Of a DNA stretch of 64,000 bases, positions 18,794 through 28,155 are shown piece by piece. The first letter of the stretch is position 1. Each line of letters opens with the position of its first letter. Source of the stretch: Campylobacter concisus. Its GTDB lineage: Bacteria > Campylobacterota > Campylobacteria > Campylobacterales > Campylobacteraceae. The position numbers and the translations under genes are program-made. The notes under the pieces were generated by a model. It was not told the origin of the DNA, did no database searches, and saw only the letters and a program-made list of their open reading frames with translations. The stretch spans positions 124,001-188,000 of the forward strand of contig NZ_JAAKYZ010000002.1 in the NCBI RefSeq assembly GCF_015229955.1, read 5' to 3'.

Positions 18794-21409
18794 CTAAATC
18801 TCTTTTATATCCTTACCTCTATAAGCAAAGGCGATTAGCAAAGCCAAGAGCATTAAAAGCAAATAAAGCAAATTTGAAACGCTAAATCCATCGCCATTTG
18901 CGTATGAGTGAAGTCCGCTTAGATAGAAATTTACACCAAAATAGGTAAAAATAACTGAACCAAAAGAGAGCACGCTAGCTACCAAAAAGGCAAAAATATT
19001 TTTTAATCTTGGGATAAATCTTAAATGAAGCGCAATGGCATAAATAATTATCGTAATGTACGACCAGCTCTCTTTGCTGTCCCAGCCCCAGTATCTACCC
19101 CAGCTCTCATTCGCCCAGACGCCACCAAGGAAATTTCCAATAGTTAGCAAGCTAAGTCCTATGATGAGGCTTAGCTCATCAGTTGCAGCGAGGTATCTTA
19201 TCTGCTCACTAAGCTTTTGCTCGTTTTTTTGATTTTTTATAGCCATTAAAAGAAGCCCAAGAAGCCCAAGCACAAAGCTAAAGCCCAAAAAGCCGTAGCT
19301 TGCCGTGATGACACTTACATGCACGCTAAGCCAAAATGACTTTAAAACTGGGACTAGATTTGTTATTTGTGGATTTATAAAATTTAGATGAGCGACAAGC
19401 AAGCTTACACTTGCAAAAAGTGAAGCGGCTCCAAGAGCAAAGCTTTGATGTTTAAAAAATAAAACTCCAGCTAGTACACTTGCAAGCGAGATATACACTA
19501 AGCTCTCATAGGCATCACTCCAAGGTGCATGCCCTGAGATATAAGCACGAAGAGCTAAATTTAACAAATGCACCGTAAAGCCAAAATAAAATGCAAGGCT
19601 AAGCGCTTTTTCAAATCTAAATTTCTTTCCAGCAAAGAGCCTATAAAAGCCAAGAGCAAGCGAAACTAATCCAAGAATCATGTAAAAATATATAAGAAAT
19701 TTAAAAATTTCCATTTGATTATAAAGCACTTCAAGCTCCACCTTTGCCTCGCTTGGCGCAAGAGAGCCTAGAATGCTTCTTTGATAGCTTGAAATTTTCT
19801 CCAAGCTCCTATCAGCCTCTTTACACTCGCCACTTTTTACACAAAGGCTTAAATTTTCTATATAAGCGCCTAAAATACTTTTAAGCTCACTTGAAATTTC
19901 ACCTGAGCCAAAGGCTTCATTTACGCCTAGCCACGTTAATTTATCGCCATTTTTAGCTGGGATAAATTTTAAAATTTCCCCCTTTAGTGCAAGATACAAG
20001 ACATTTAATCTCTCGTCAAATTTGATCACGTCGTTGTCAAATTTATCTCTTTTAGAGGCGGATTTTTCATTTGCAGCTTCTACAAATTTAGCCAGCTTGT
20101 ACTCGCCATTTTCGTTAAAGACATCGTTAAAACTAGCAAATTTTTCATTAACACCCAAAAGCTCGCCTACGCGCTCACTTGTGATCTTTACTATCCTTTT
20201 GCCCATCCACTCTTTTGGCGAGATGGCAAAAGAGAGCATTAGCTCCTCGCTGCTAAGCCCAAATAGCGTCGTTTTGGTTGAAATTTTGCTTATCACAGCT
20301 CTTGAGTAAGAGCCAGCTGGAGCGATTCTGCTGTCAGCTTGAGTCAAAATTTTGGCAAATTTGCTTGCATGAGCGTCTAAATTTTTATTATTTTCATTGG
20401 CAAAATTTGGAGTTGCGCTTAATAAAAGAACAGCCAAAAATGCTATTTGAGAGCCTTTTATGAAATTTAGCAGCCTAAAAAATCGGCTATTTTTGCTAAA
20501 TAAATTTGCCGCAAAGCCAACGCAAAGCAAAAAATATCCGATATAAGTTGGGATTTTGCCAGGATCACGGCTGATCTCAAAAGCACTTCCAAGCTCGTCA
20601 GGATCGTATGAAGACTGAAAAATTTTATAGCCATCAATCGTTAGTGGATTATTTAGCGAGATGTCGTACTTACTGCCAGCGATACTTACTTTACTTGTAT
20701 AAGATGATGGAGTATTTAGCCCTGCATATCGCTCCAAAATGAACTCATCAAGTTTTAATGAAAATGGTAAATTTAAAGCCTTTGAGCTAAAGTAAAATTT
20801 CACCTCTTGCCCACCAAAACTTAGCACACTTGGCTCTAGCTCATATCCGGCTCCGCCTTTTAGCTTAACACTCTTTTTTTCGCCGTTAAAACTTATCTCT
20901 AAACTAAGCGTAGCAGGAGCGTTTTTCTCATCTTTTTTATATCCAAGCAAGTTAATTATAAATTCTTTGCCGTCTATAAAATTTTTAAACTCAAAGTCGT
21001 TTTTACCAAATAAGCTTAATTTTAATGGATAACTAAAATTTTCTCCAAGCATTTCGACTATAAGATAAGGCTTGACGCTTTGCATTACATTTGAGCTTTG
21101 CAAGGTTCTAAGATGCATAACGCCCTCTTCGCCAAAATACCTTGTAAGCGCAGCCCCAATGAAGATAACGATAAAAGCAAGATGTATCAAAAATGCGCCA
21201 AATTTTTTATACATCTTGGTTTTTACGATACTGATAGCCAAACAAATAGTGCAAGCAAGCATAACACACTCGTACCAAAGCGCTTCATAAACAAGCACTC
21301 TGGCCGTTTGTGTGTCATAAAAATTTTCTAAAAAAGTCGCAAGCCCTGCACCAAAAGCAAGAATAAATAATAATATCAAAGACAAGCGGTAGATATTTAA
21401 AATTCTCAT
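18794..21409 (-). CDS. ccsA1: CcsBA-type cytochrome c haem lyase dedicated to MccA (CcsA1-like)
   Basis: An 871-residue fused ResB-ResC (CcsBA) system II cytochrome c synthase. The N-terminal ResB part has helices at about 5-25, 45-65 and 75-95, a periplasmic domain and a further helix near 290. The C-terminal CcsA part from about 575 carries the haem-handling WWD-type motif WGRYWGWD at residues 770-777 and conserved histidines. The protein exports haem and attaches it to apocytochrome cysteines. Its position directly after mccD matches Wolinella ccsA1, whose product is known to recognise the CX15CH site of MccA. General system II lyases for CX2CH sites should lie elsewhere in the genome. Confidence 0.92.
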   Translation of the reverse strand: MRILNIYRLSLILLFILAFGAGLATFLENFYDTQTARVLVYEALWYECVMLACTICLAISIVKTKMYKKFGAFLIHLAFIVIFIGAALTRYFGEEGVMHLRTLQSSNVMQSVKPYLIVEMLGENFSYPLKLSLFGKNDFEFKNFIDGKEFIINLLGYKKDEKNAPATLSLEISFNGEKKSVKLKGGAGYELEPSVLSFGGQEVKFYFSSKALNLPFSLKLDEFILERYAGLNTPSSYTSKVSIAGSKYDISLNNPLTIDGYKIFQSSYDPDELGSAFEISRDPGKIPTYIGYFLLCVGFAANLFSKNSRFFRLLNFIKGSQIAFLAVLLLSATPNFANENNKNLDAHASKFAKILTQADSRIAPAGSYSRAVISKISTKTTLFGLSSEELMLSFAISPKEWMGKRIVKITSERVGELLGVNEKFASFNDVFNENGEYKLAKFVEAANEKSASKRDKFDNDVIKFDERLNVLYLALKGEILKFIPAKNGDKLTWLGVNEAFGSGEISSELKSILGAYIENLSLCVKSGECKEADRSLEKISSYQRSILGSLAPSEAKVELEVLYNQMEIFKFLIYFYMILGLVSLALGFYRLFAGKKFRFEKALSLAFYFGFTVHLLNLALRAYISGHAPWSDAYESLVYISLASVLAGVLFFKHQSFALGAASLFASVSLLVAHLNFINPQITNLVPVLKSFWLSVHVSVITASYGFLGFSFVLGLLGLLLMAIKNQKNEQKLSEQIRYLAATDELSLIIGLSLLTIGNFLGGVWANESWGRYWGWDSKESWSYITIIIYAIALHLRFIPRLKNIFAFLVASVLSFGSVIFTYFGVNFYLSGLHSYANGDGFSVSNLLYLLLMLLALLIAFAYRGKDIKEI

Positions 21410-21423
21410 CGCTCGCCTCTACC

Positions 21424-22389
21424 TTAAATGCTATAAGTTTGTCCCGCATAAAGTATAAACACCCTAAGCAGTAAAACACCAATAACAGCCGCTAATGAAC
21501 TGATATAAAAGCTAAATTTTAGACTAGCTACTTTTTTACCAAATGCAAAATTTAAAACAAAAGGCACAATAAAGCCAACCAGCACAACACCAAGCCAAAA
21601 GAAATTTGCCCAAACGCCACTATAAAAAGCAACAGCTGCATTTTGCTGATAACTTGAACCAAGTAAAAGCGATACAAAAAGCATTAAAATGAGTAAAATT
21701 TCAGCTCCCAAAACACTAAATTCTACGCTATGAAGCGAATGAAGGTCGCTTGAGTGCGGATCTTCTTTAAATAAAGCTGCTGCGACCAAGCTACTGCCAC
21801 TTATACCAGCACTTAGTCCTGAAGCTATAAATAAAGCTGGAAGCACAGCTGTGTTTAAGAGTGGAAATCTAATCAAAACTGAGATCAAAAACCCAGTATA
21901 AGCGCAAATTATTACAGCAAAAATAAGACAAATACGACTTAAAAATGGATAAAGCGGTATTAAAATTTTCATTATTAGTGCAAAAAGAGCGCTAAAGGAT
22001 TTTAAACTTTTGGCTAAGAAATTTGAAATCTCATCATTAAATGCATAAAGGCACATCAAAAAGCTAAGCGGTATAAATACACAAAGTCCAGCAACACCGA
22101 TAGACATAACTGATGTGAAATTATAATTAATCAAAATTTTCCAAAATAAAAGCGGCTTTTCAAGATCAGCTATCAAGCAAACCATACCAAGCATGATGCT
22201 AACAAATGCTAAAAGCGAAGCAGCCTTGAAAAATGGACTAAAGCTCTCTTGCTTTTTATAGTGTTTTAAAAGTATGGCAGCGATTAGCGCTCCACCACTC
22301 ATACCAGCTAGCAAAAGATAAACAGCGATCGGCCAGCCCCACTCTACTCCATGCGAAAATGTTGCAGTAAAATTTAATGCACCATCCAT
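21424..22389 (-). CDS. mccD: NrfD/PsrC-type membrane quinol dehydrogenase subunit MccD
   Basis: A 321-residue integral membrane protein with about eight to nine helices, of the NrfD/PsrC family. It is expected to oxidise menaquinol and pass electrons to the iron-sulfur protein MccC. The start EWGWPIAVYLLLAGMSGGA carries the family's conserved quinol-site region (WGWPIAVYL followed by GMSGG). It starts one base after the mccC stop. The pair would feed electrons to MccA in the periplasm, coupling menaquinol oxidation to sulfite reduction. Confidence 0.92.
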   Translation of the reverse strand: MDGALNFTATFSHGVEWGWPIAVYLLLAGMSGGALIAAILLKHYKKQESFSPFFKAASLLAFVSIMLGMVCLIADLEKPLLFWKILINYNFTSVMSIGVAGLCVFIPLSFLMCLYAFNDEISNFLAKSLKSFSALFALIMKILIPLYPFLSRICLIFAVIICAYTGFLISVLIRFPLLNTAVLPALFIASGLSAGISGSSLVAAALFKEDPHSSDLHSLHSVEFSVLGAEILLILMLFVSLLLGSSYQQNAAVAFYSGVWANFFWLGVVLVGFIVPFVLNFAFGKKVASLKFSFYISSLAAVIGVLLLRVFILYAGQTYSI

Positions 22390-22390
22390 C

Positions 22391-23062
22391 TTACACCCCC
22401 ATTTTTACTTTAGGAATATATCTAAGACTTGGTTTTGTGCCAAGCTCTGCTCTTAGCCTTATGCTGTCTTTTACGGCTAGTAGCTTGTTGATGTGCGAAT
22501 TTTCATCGTTAAGATCACCAAAGACGATCGCCTCGTATCTACAAGCTTCTACACAAGCTGGCTCTTTTTCGTCCTTTAAATTTGTATCTACGCAAAAGTT
22601 ACAGCTTTGAGCTGAATGCGTAACCTTATCGATATATCTCACGTCATATGGACAGGCTACGATGCAGTATTTACAGGCGATACAATCATCTATGTTTGTA
22701 GTTTGTATGCCAGTTTTTTCGTCTTTATGGCAAGCCTTGGTCGGACAAACAGCTACGCAAGGCGCATCGACGCACTGCTGACAAGATACTCTTACAAATC
22801 TTTTATCTAGTAAATTTTTAGGATTAGTCTTATCTTCTATAAAAAGTCTCATCTGTCCTTTTGGGACTAAATTTACCTTTCTGCAAGCTATCTCGCAGTC
22901 TGTACAGCCAACACATTTATTTTGGTCAAATATCATACCAAAGTGTGGTTTTTTTACACTTTCTTCACTCTTAAAAGCAAAACCACTACTTGCCGCACCA
23001 GCACCAGCAGCCACAACTACCATGCTTTTTAAAAAGGCTCTTCTATTTTTTTGATTTTGCAT
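22391..23062 (-). CDS. mccC: Four-cluster iron-sulfur protein MccC (NrfC-like)
   Basis: A 223-residue periplasmic electron carrier with a twin-arginine signal (NRRAFLKSMVVVAAGAGAAS). Four ferredoxin-type cysteine groups are visible: CVGCTDCEIAC, CQQCVDAPCVAVC, CIACKYCIVAC and CNFC with CVEAC. This is the NrfC/PsrB pattern of four [4Fe-4S] clusters. I prefer ATG 23062 because GGAG lies six bases upstream; an ATG at 23074 would add four residues (MELK). Its partner is MccD and the electron acceptor MccA. Confidence 0.92.
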   Translation of the reverse strand: MQNQKNRRAFLKSMVVVAAGAGAASSGFAFKSEESVKKPHFGMIFDQNKCVGCTDCEIACRKVNLVPKGQMRLFIEDKTNPKNLLDKRFVRVSCQQCVDAPCVAVCPTKACHKDEKTGIQTTNIDDCIACKYCIVACPYDVRYIDKVTHSAQSCNFCVDTNLKDEKEPACVEACRYEAIVFGDLNDENSHINKLLAVKDSIRLRAELGTKPSLRYIPKVKMGV

Positions 23063-23082
23063 TTTTAACTCCATTTTATATC

Positions 23083-23841
23083 TTAATGAGGCTTTTTAAT
23101 GCCCTCATTTAGTTCTTTTTCATGAATTTTCTTTGCAGCCTCGGCTAATTCACCTGGCTTTAAGACCTTAACAAGCTCTATCTCAAAAACAATAGTCTCG
23201 CCTCCAGGTATGCCCTCCATGCCGCTATTGCCATACGCAAGTTCTGGCGGGATAACAAATTTAAACTTATCGCCCTCTTTCATGAGCATTAAGCCCTCTT
23301 CAAGACCTGGGATCAAATTTAGCATAGAAAGATGAGCTGGAGCCTCTTTTGTCTCATCAAAGACCTTACCATCGATAAAGCTAGCTTTGTAGTTTGCTAT
23401 GATGATACTCTCTTGTTTTGGAGTCGCTCCCTTTTTGCTTGATTTTAAAATTTCATATTGCAATTTTGATTTTGTCGTTTTTACATTTTTATTTTTTGCA
23501 TTTTTATCCATAAAAGCCTTGCCTTGCTTTAAATTCTCTTTAAGTATGGCGGCTTCTTTTTCTTTTACTATCTTGTCTAAATTTTCGGCTCTTTTGTTTA
23601 GTAGCTTTGCTATCTCATCATCGCTTAGTTTTAGCTCTCCTTTTAGTGCATCACTAAAACCTTTGATAACGGCCTCAGCATCGTAGCTAATGCCTATTTG
23701 TTTTTGTTCAAGTAACCCTTTTAAAACATATCCACCACTTGTTGCTCCCATAGCATAAGACTCATTTGAATCTACATTTGCAAGCAAGCCAGAAGCACTT
23801 AAGCTAAGAAGTAGCGTAAATTTTAAAACCTTATTTTTCAT
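23083..23841 (-). CDS. mccB: FKBP-type peptidyl-prolyl isomerase MccB
   Basis: A 252-residue exported protein: signal peptide (about 1-21), a helical N-terminal FKBP_N dimerisation region (about 25-115) and an FKBP isomerase domain (about 140-235) with the motifs IPGLEEGLMLMKEGDKFKF (in parts), IPPELAYG and GETIVFEIELVKV. The layout is that of FkpA/Mip. It is encoded straight after mccA, as in Wolinella, and probably helps to fold the octahaem protein in the periplasm. A perfect hairpin separates it from mccA. Confidence 0.93.
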   Translation of the reverse strand: MKNKVLKFTLLLSLSASGLLANVDSNESYAMGATSGGYVLKGLLEQKQIGISYDAEAVIKGFSDALKGELKLSDDEIAKLLNKRAENLDKIVKEKEAAILKENLKQGKAFMDKNAKNKNVKTTKSKLQYEILKSSKKGATPKQESIIIANYKASFIDGKVFDETKEAPAHLSMLNLIPGLEEGLMLMKEGDKFKFVIPPELAYGNSGMEGIPGGETIVFEIELVKVLKPGELAEAAKKIHEKELNEGIKKPH

Positions 23842-23860
23842 ATCGGACCCTTAAGATTAA

Positions 23861-23880
23861 AGGGGCTAAAACTAGCCCCT
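23861..23880 (-). promoter_or_regulatory. Intercistronic hairpin between mccA and mccB
   Basis: AGGGGCTA and TAGCCCCT pair perfectly (8 bp) around a four-base loop between the mccA stop and mccB start. On the mRNA strand it is followed by TTTAATCTT, so partial termination or protection of the mccA message 3' end is likely. It would give more MccA than downstream products. Confidence 0.6.
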
Positions 23881-23885
23881 AAATG

Positions 23886-25952
23886 CTATAAATTTTTATT
23901 CAAAATTCTTTGAGCTTCTTTTATATACTCTTTTGATGCATCGAGTTTTTGTTTAGTAAATTTAAATCCGTGCATACCCCACGAACCATCTTTTTCAACC
24001 ATATCGATGATCTCTTGAGCATTTTGGATAAGCTCATAAACTCTTACTTTATCACTTGCATCAAGTTTTTTAGTCTCAAGTAGTGAGTAAAGCCCTTCAA
24101 TACCAATCTTAACTTCAGAGAATTCATTCTTAACTGGAGTTTGCCATCCCATAACTTCATCATAAACTTGTTTTTGGTTTTTGAAGTGAAGTGTTGGTTT
24201 TAGCTCAGATAGTACTGGGCTGTGGCAGCCTTTGGTATCTTTCATATCTTTATCAGCCCAAGATGTTCTAGCGCATGCCCACATCAAGTCAACGTAGTTA
24301 TGGCCGTTTTTATCTCTCTCAAAGTGCCAATCTTTAGCATCTCTTGGACCTTTAGCAGCATCGCCTGGTACTAGAGATTTCTCTTTTGGATCAACCATGA
24401 TCTTCCAGATATGAGATCTTCTTTGAGTATCAAAGCCAGCGTTGTCTTGGAACTGAACAGCATAGAAATTCTCACAACTCATCATAAATGGCATGTGGCA
24501 AGATGCACAAGTGTTATCTTTGTGAGTATCTGCTTTAGATGCGATATATGCTTGAGTTTCGTGGCAATCTTTACACTCTTTTCTAATCTTTGGTTTAGTA
24601 TAGAATGAGCTTAGATAACCTTGCTCTGAGTTATAGTTCATACCTGTTACACTCTTATCACCTACAACTGGACCTGTGTTATCGTGTGGATCGTGGCAAG
24701 TAACACATCTCATACCTTTGTCGTAGTGAGCTGTAAAGTATGATTGAGAACCTTCAGAACCACATCCTGGTCCCATTGATTTAAATTTAGAGCTTAAAGA
24801 AAGATCAAGCTTACCGTTATTAAGCGGATTAGCACGAGCTAGATCTGGACTAAAGTTAAACCTTTGGTGGCAACGTTCGCAGTTTGATGTTCTAAAATTT
24901 GTAGCCCCATCAAGGTGACCGCCAGCTCCGTGGCACTCCTCACAGCTTACGCCTTTTGAGATAGTGTGTTTTTGAAGCTCTTTGGCATTACCAAGTGCTG
25001 CGTAAAATTCTGCTTTTGATTTGAAATCAAATTTAACTGGGTGACAAACTTCACAATATGATGAGTTTGCTTGGAAGAACATTGACTTTTTGTGTTTTGC
25101 AGCGTATGAAGCTAGACCTCTGACATATCCGCCATTGTCGCCATACTCTTCAAGAGTGCCAGGAAATTCTGGGACAAGCTCTTTGATTTTCTTAACAGTT
25201 GCGTCGTCTAAATTTAACGCCCATGTTCTTTGCCATTGGTTACCACCAGCTACGATCTGACCTGTACCATCTCTTAGCAAACCGCCCTCAACGTAGTAAG
25301 TACCACGAAGTAGCCACGCATCAACGTAGCCCATTTTGGTTCTTAAGTGACCAACGGTTGCGTAGATAACATCTGGAGTAATACCTTTTGGAAGGATAGA
25401 AGCAGTATCTTTGTCAAATACTGGCTCAGTTAGGTTGTTATTAACCTCTGGGTGCTCACCAGGGAAACGCATAGTAGTTGCGTGGCGAGATCTGCTCCAC
25501 ACTTCATACTGAGCTGGGTGACACTCACCGCACTTTTCTGGTCCTACAAATTTATTAGGAAACTGAAGCGATGAAGTGGCTGGAATTCTATACATCATAG
25601 AGCTATAGCCCTTACCGCCATCTCTTTTACTAAGCTTTGACATATCAAAGCCATGTCCCTCGGCAAGCCACTCTAAGCCACGGTCGTGAACGACCATTTT
25701 ACCGACGGTTTTACCACCATACTTTGTAAAAATAGGGTGGTTTTTAAATAACCAGTTATACATCTCTTGCTCTTCTACAACGTAGTCTTGCAAGGAGATA
25801 ACACCTCTACTTTGCAGTGTGCCTTTAGGATTTGCGATAACATCACGTGCTTTATCGGACATCTGCATATTATGCTCTTCGCAACAGGCTTGTGAAGCGA
25901 AGATGCTAACACCCATGAGCAAACCAGCTAAGGCTTTTTGTAGATTTCTCAT
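23886..25952 (-). CDS. mccA: Octahaem cytochrome c sulfite reductase MccA
   Basis: Periplasmic dissimilatory sulfite reductase that reduces sulfite to sulfide with six electrons. After a signal peptide (cut near residue 22) there are seven CX2CH haem sites at Cys141, 300, 337, 358, 416, 460 and 482. An eighth site has the rare spacing CX15CH, Cys560 to Cys576-His577. This motif is diagnostic for MccA/SirA, not for NrfA, hydroxylamine oxidoreductase or Otr. Known MccA enzymes hold Cu(I) beside the CX15CH haem through two cysteines; Cys397 and Cys493 are the non-haem cysteines in the mature part that fit. Start ATG has AGGAGGG upstream. All 688 residues are intact. Confidence 0.97.
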   Translation of the reverse strand: MRNLQKALAGLLMGVSIFASQACCEEHNMQMSDKARDVIANPKGTLQSRGVISLQDYVVEEQEMYNWLFKNHPIFTKYGGKTVGKMVVHDRGLEWLAEGHGFDMSKLSKRDGGKGYSSMMYRIPATSSLQFPNKFVGPEKCGECHPAQYEVWSRSRHATTMRFPGEHPEVNNNLTEPVFDKDTASILPKGITPDVIYATVGHLRTKMGYVDAWLLRGTYYVEGGLLRDGTGQIVAGGNQWQRTWALNLDDATVKKIKELVPEFPGTLEEYGDNGGYVRGLASYAAKHKKSMFFQANSSYCEVCHPVKFDFKSKAEFYAALGNAKELQKHTISKGVSCEECHGAGGHLDGATNFRTSNCERCHQRFNFSPDLARANPLNNGKLDLSLSSKFKSMGPGCGSEGSQSYFTAHYDKGMRCVTCHDPHDNTGPVVGDKSVTGMNYNSEQGYLSSFYTKPKIRKECKDCHETQAYIASKADTHKDNTCASCHMPFMMSCENFYAVQFQDNAGFDTQRRSHIWKIMVDPKEKSLVPGDAAKGPRDAKDWHFERDKNGHNYVDLMWACARTSWADKDMKDTKGCHSPVLSELKPTLHFKNQKQVYDEVMGWQTPVKNEFSEVKIGIEGLYSLLETKKLDASDKVRVYELIQNAQEIIDMVEKDGSWGMHGFKFTKQKLDASKEYIKEAQRILNKNL

Positions 25953-26048
25953 GTGCCCTCCTTTAAATTTTTTATCCTAAAATCAAAATGATTTCATACT
26001 GATAATACTAACACCAAAAAAGGGCAGAAAAGGGGGAATTTTAATAAA
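25953..26048 (-). promoter_or_regulatory. mccA upstream region
   Basis: The 96 bases between mccS and mccA are the only sizeable gap in the locus, so the structural operon probably has its own promoter here, likely under MccR. A weak -10-like TAGTATTAT lies on the minus strand at about 26002-26010 and a strong AGGAGGG ribosome site precedes the ATG. I could not define an MccR site. Confidence 0.4.
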
Positions 26049-27476
26049 TTATAAATTTTCGAAACTAATTGTAAATGTAATACTATTTTCATCTACATTT
26101 CTAGCAAAGATTAGAGCGTTATTTTTACTAGCGATTAACCGGCTCATATATAAACCAAGCCCGCTACCAGACTCTTTTGTGCTAAAGTGTGGCTCAAAGA
26201 TAACCTTTAAAAACGAAGCCTTTATCGCTCCTGCATTATTTTGCACGCATAAATTTTTACGATTATCTTTTATAAAAGTATAAATTTTTATTACTCTTGG
26301 CTTTACATAGCTTTGTTTAAATGCATCTTTTGCATTATTTATAATATTTATTAAAATTTGAATTATTTCATTAAAATTTGCAAAAATCGTAAAATTTTCT
26401 CTTATATCGATCTCTATTTCGATTTGATATTTCTTAAGTGAGGCGTTTAGAATTTTTATAGTCTGATTTATCACTTCCTCTACGCTAAACTCCCTTTTTA
26501 AAGTATTTGGCTTAAAAAAGTTTTTAAAATCATCAACCGTTTCAGACATGAAATTTATCTGTTTGCTAGTCTCTTCTATAAACTCATAAATTTTTGCTTC
26601 ATCAAGCTTTTTTCGCTCCTGATAGAGTTCTAAATTTATTAAAGCTGAGCTGATTTGAGCTAAAGGCTGCTTCCACTGATGTGAGATATTGCCTATCATC
26701 TCGCCCATTGAGGCTAGGCGGCTTTGATGTATCATTAGCTGTTCAGTCTGTCTTTTGCTCTCTTCGCCACGCCTATGCATCTTATAAACAAGTAGCAAAA
26801 ATATCCCAAACACAAAGGCTATCGCGCCCATTATGATGACAACCTCTTTTAAATGGTAAGAAAAAATGGCACGTAGTGGGATTTTAAAAGATAGCATTGC
26901 CATCATCTCACTTGCTTCAGAAATTTTTCCATTTGAAATTTCATAACGATCTAACATCTGTTTTGGAGCACTTTCGCTATTGTGACAGGCTAGGCAAGAT
27001 GTATTTTGACTTCTTATAGGAAGCCCTACAAAAAATTGTGAGCCATTTTCATCTTTTATAATCTTTGAAAACTCACTAAATTTATTCTCTTTAAAGCCTC
27101 TTAACACCTGCGCTTCAAATTCATTTGGCTCATGAGCTTTGTTTAAAGGCGCCATGGCGACTAGTTTGTAGTCAAAGTCAAGATTGTATTTTTTCTTTTG
27201 GATATTATAAATTTCACGGCTTATATATGAAGATGAGAGCAATCTCTCGTCAAAAAAATCCTCTTTTATAATGCCGTCACGCTTTAGCTGCTCTATTAGC
27301 GGACGCTGAACGCCTGCAATGTACTCTCTTACAGAATTTATACTCTCAAGCACATAATAAGCCTCTTTTTTGGCATCTTTCATTGCAAGATTATTATAAA
27401 AATTTAAAACAAGTGCGGATATTAAGAGATAAACAAAGATAAAAACACTAACGATTAGCTGAAATTTATATTTCAC
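26049..27476 (-). CDS. mccS: Sensor histidine kinase MccS with periplasmic haem-binding motif
   Basis: A 475-residue kinase. Membrane helices at about 8-28 and 210-232 enclose a periplasmic domain of the DUF3365/Tll0287-like type that contains CLACH (Cys161, Cys164, His165), a covalent haem c site. The phosphoacceptor is His266 in GNISHQWKQPL. The ATPase domain has the N box NIINNAKDAF and G box GSGLGLYMSRLI. It overlaps mccR by 11 bases and together they form the two-component system that in Wolinella controls the mcc genes. The haem motif suggests that sulfite or redox state is sensed through haem. Confidence 0.9.
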   Translation of the reverse strand: MKYKFQLIVSVFIFVYLLISALVLNFYNNLAMKDAKKEAYYVLESINSVREYIAGVQRPLIEQLKRDGIIKEDFFDERLLSSSYISREIYNIQKKKYNLDFDYKLVAMAPLNKAHEPNEFEAQVLRGFKENKFSEFSKIIKDENGSQFFVGLPIRSQNTSCLACHNSESAPKQMLDRYEISNGKISEASEMMAMLSFKIPLRAIFSYHLKEVVIIMGAIAFVFGIFLLLVYKMHRRGEESKRQTEQLMIHQSRLASMGEMIGNISHQWKQPLAQISSALINLELYQERKKLDEAKIYEFIEETSKQINFMSETVDDFKNFFKPNTLKREFSVEEVINQTIKILNASLKKYQIEIEIDIRENFTIFANFNEIIQILINIINNAKDAFKQSYVKPRVIKIYTFIKDNRKNLCVQNNAGAIKASFLKVIFEPHFSTKESGSGLGLYMSRLIASKNNALIFARNVDENSITFTISFENL

Positions 27477-28155
27477 AAAGGTAACCTACACCGTATAAAT
27501 TTTTAATCACATCTTTGCCAAGCTTCCTTCTAAGCTCTTTTACGATCGTCTTTATCGCCTCTTTGCTTGGCTGCTCATACTCCCAAATATAATCAAAAAT
27601 TTGTTCATAAGTTATAGTTTGATTTTTGTTGTTTAAAAAATACTCTAAAAGCCTACTTTCACTCTTACTTAGATGAGAAATTTCGCCATTTATATAAAGT
27701 ACTTTTTTGCCAAAATCGTATTCTACTTCATCATTTAGCCTAAGAGTCGGCTTGCGTCCAACAAGCTCTAAAGCAACGTCTTCTAGGGCTTTTATAAATG
27801 ACTTTTTATCATATGGCTTTGCAAGATATCTTGTGATCTTTAGCTCAACCGCTCTCCATAAATACTCTTGCTCGACGTGGCTTGATAAGATCACAATAGG
27901 AATTTTTTGATTTATGGTTCTTACTTTTTTAGCGATCTCTAGGCCATCGATATTTGGCACGCTTATATCAAGCACCAAAACATCATAAGCATCGCTCATC
28001 GCTAGCTCAAGTGCATCATAGCCATCTGTTACGCCATTTACTTCGGCAAAAAATAGTTCCAAAGAAGCACAAATATTTTTTAAAATCGCCTCTTCATCTT
28101 CAAGGCAAAGGACCTTTTTGTTTGATAAAACGTCTAAAATATCATATTCTTGCAT
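27466..28155 (-). CDS. mccR: OmpR-family response regulator MccR
   Basis: A 229-residue regulator with an N-terminal receiver (acidic cluster LEDEEA, predicted phospho-acceptor Asp63 in VLVLDISVP, switch Lys in LAKPYDK) and a C-terminal winged-helix domain (ISHLSKSESRLLEYFL, ending TIVKELRRKLG and GVGYLCEI). It should activate the mcc operon when phosphorylated by MccS. Gene order regulator-kinase-mccA matches Wolinella. The 245 bases upstream hold no gene I can see. Confidence 0.92.
   Translation of the reverse strand: MQEYDILDVLSNKKVLCLEDEEAILKNICASLELFFAEVNGVTDGYDALELAMSDAYDVLVLDISVPNIDGLEIAKKVRTINQKIPIVILSSHVEQEYLWRAVELKITRYLAKPYDKKSFIKALEDVALELVGRKPTLRLNDEVEYDFGKKVLYINGEISHLSKSESRLLEYFLNNKNQTITYEQIFDYIWEYEQPSKEAIKTIVKELRRKLGKDVIKNLYGVGYLCEI

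Noticed and set aside
20022-20309. 95-residue plus-strand frame inside the haem lyase gene
   Set aside because: Shadow of the lyase gene on the other strand, without a ribosome site or known motif.
21424-23062. The NrfC/NrfD-like pair as part of a nitrite reductase (nrf) locus
   Set aside because: The linked multihaem protein has the CX15CH site of MccA and no CXXCK of NrfA, so the pair is mccCD.
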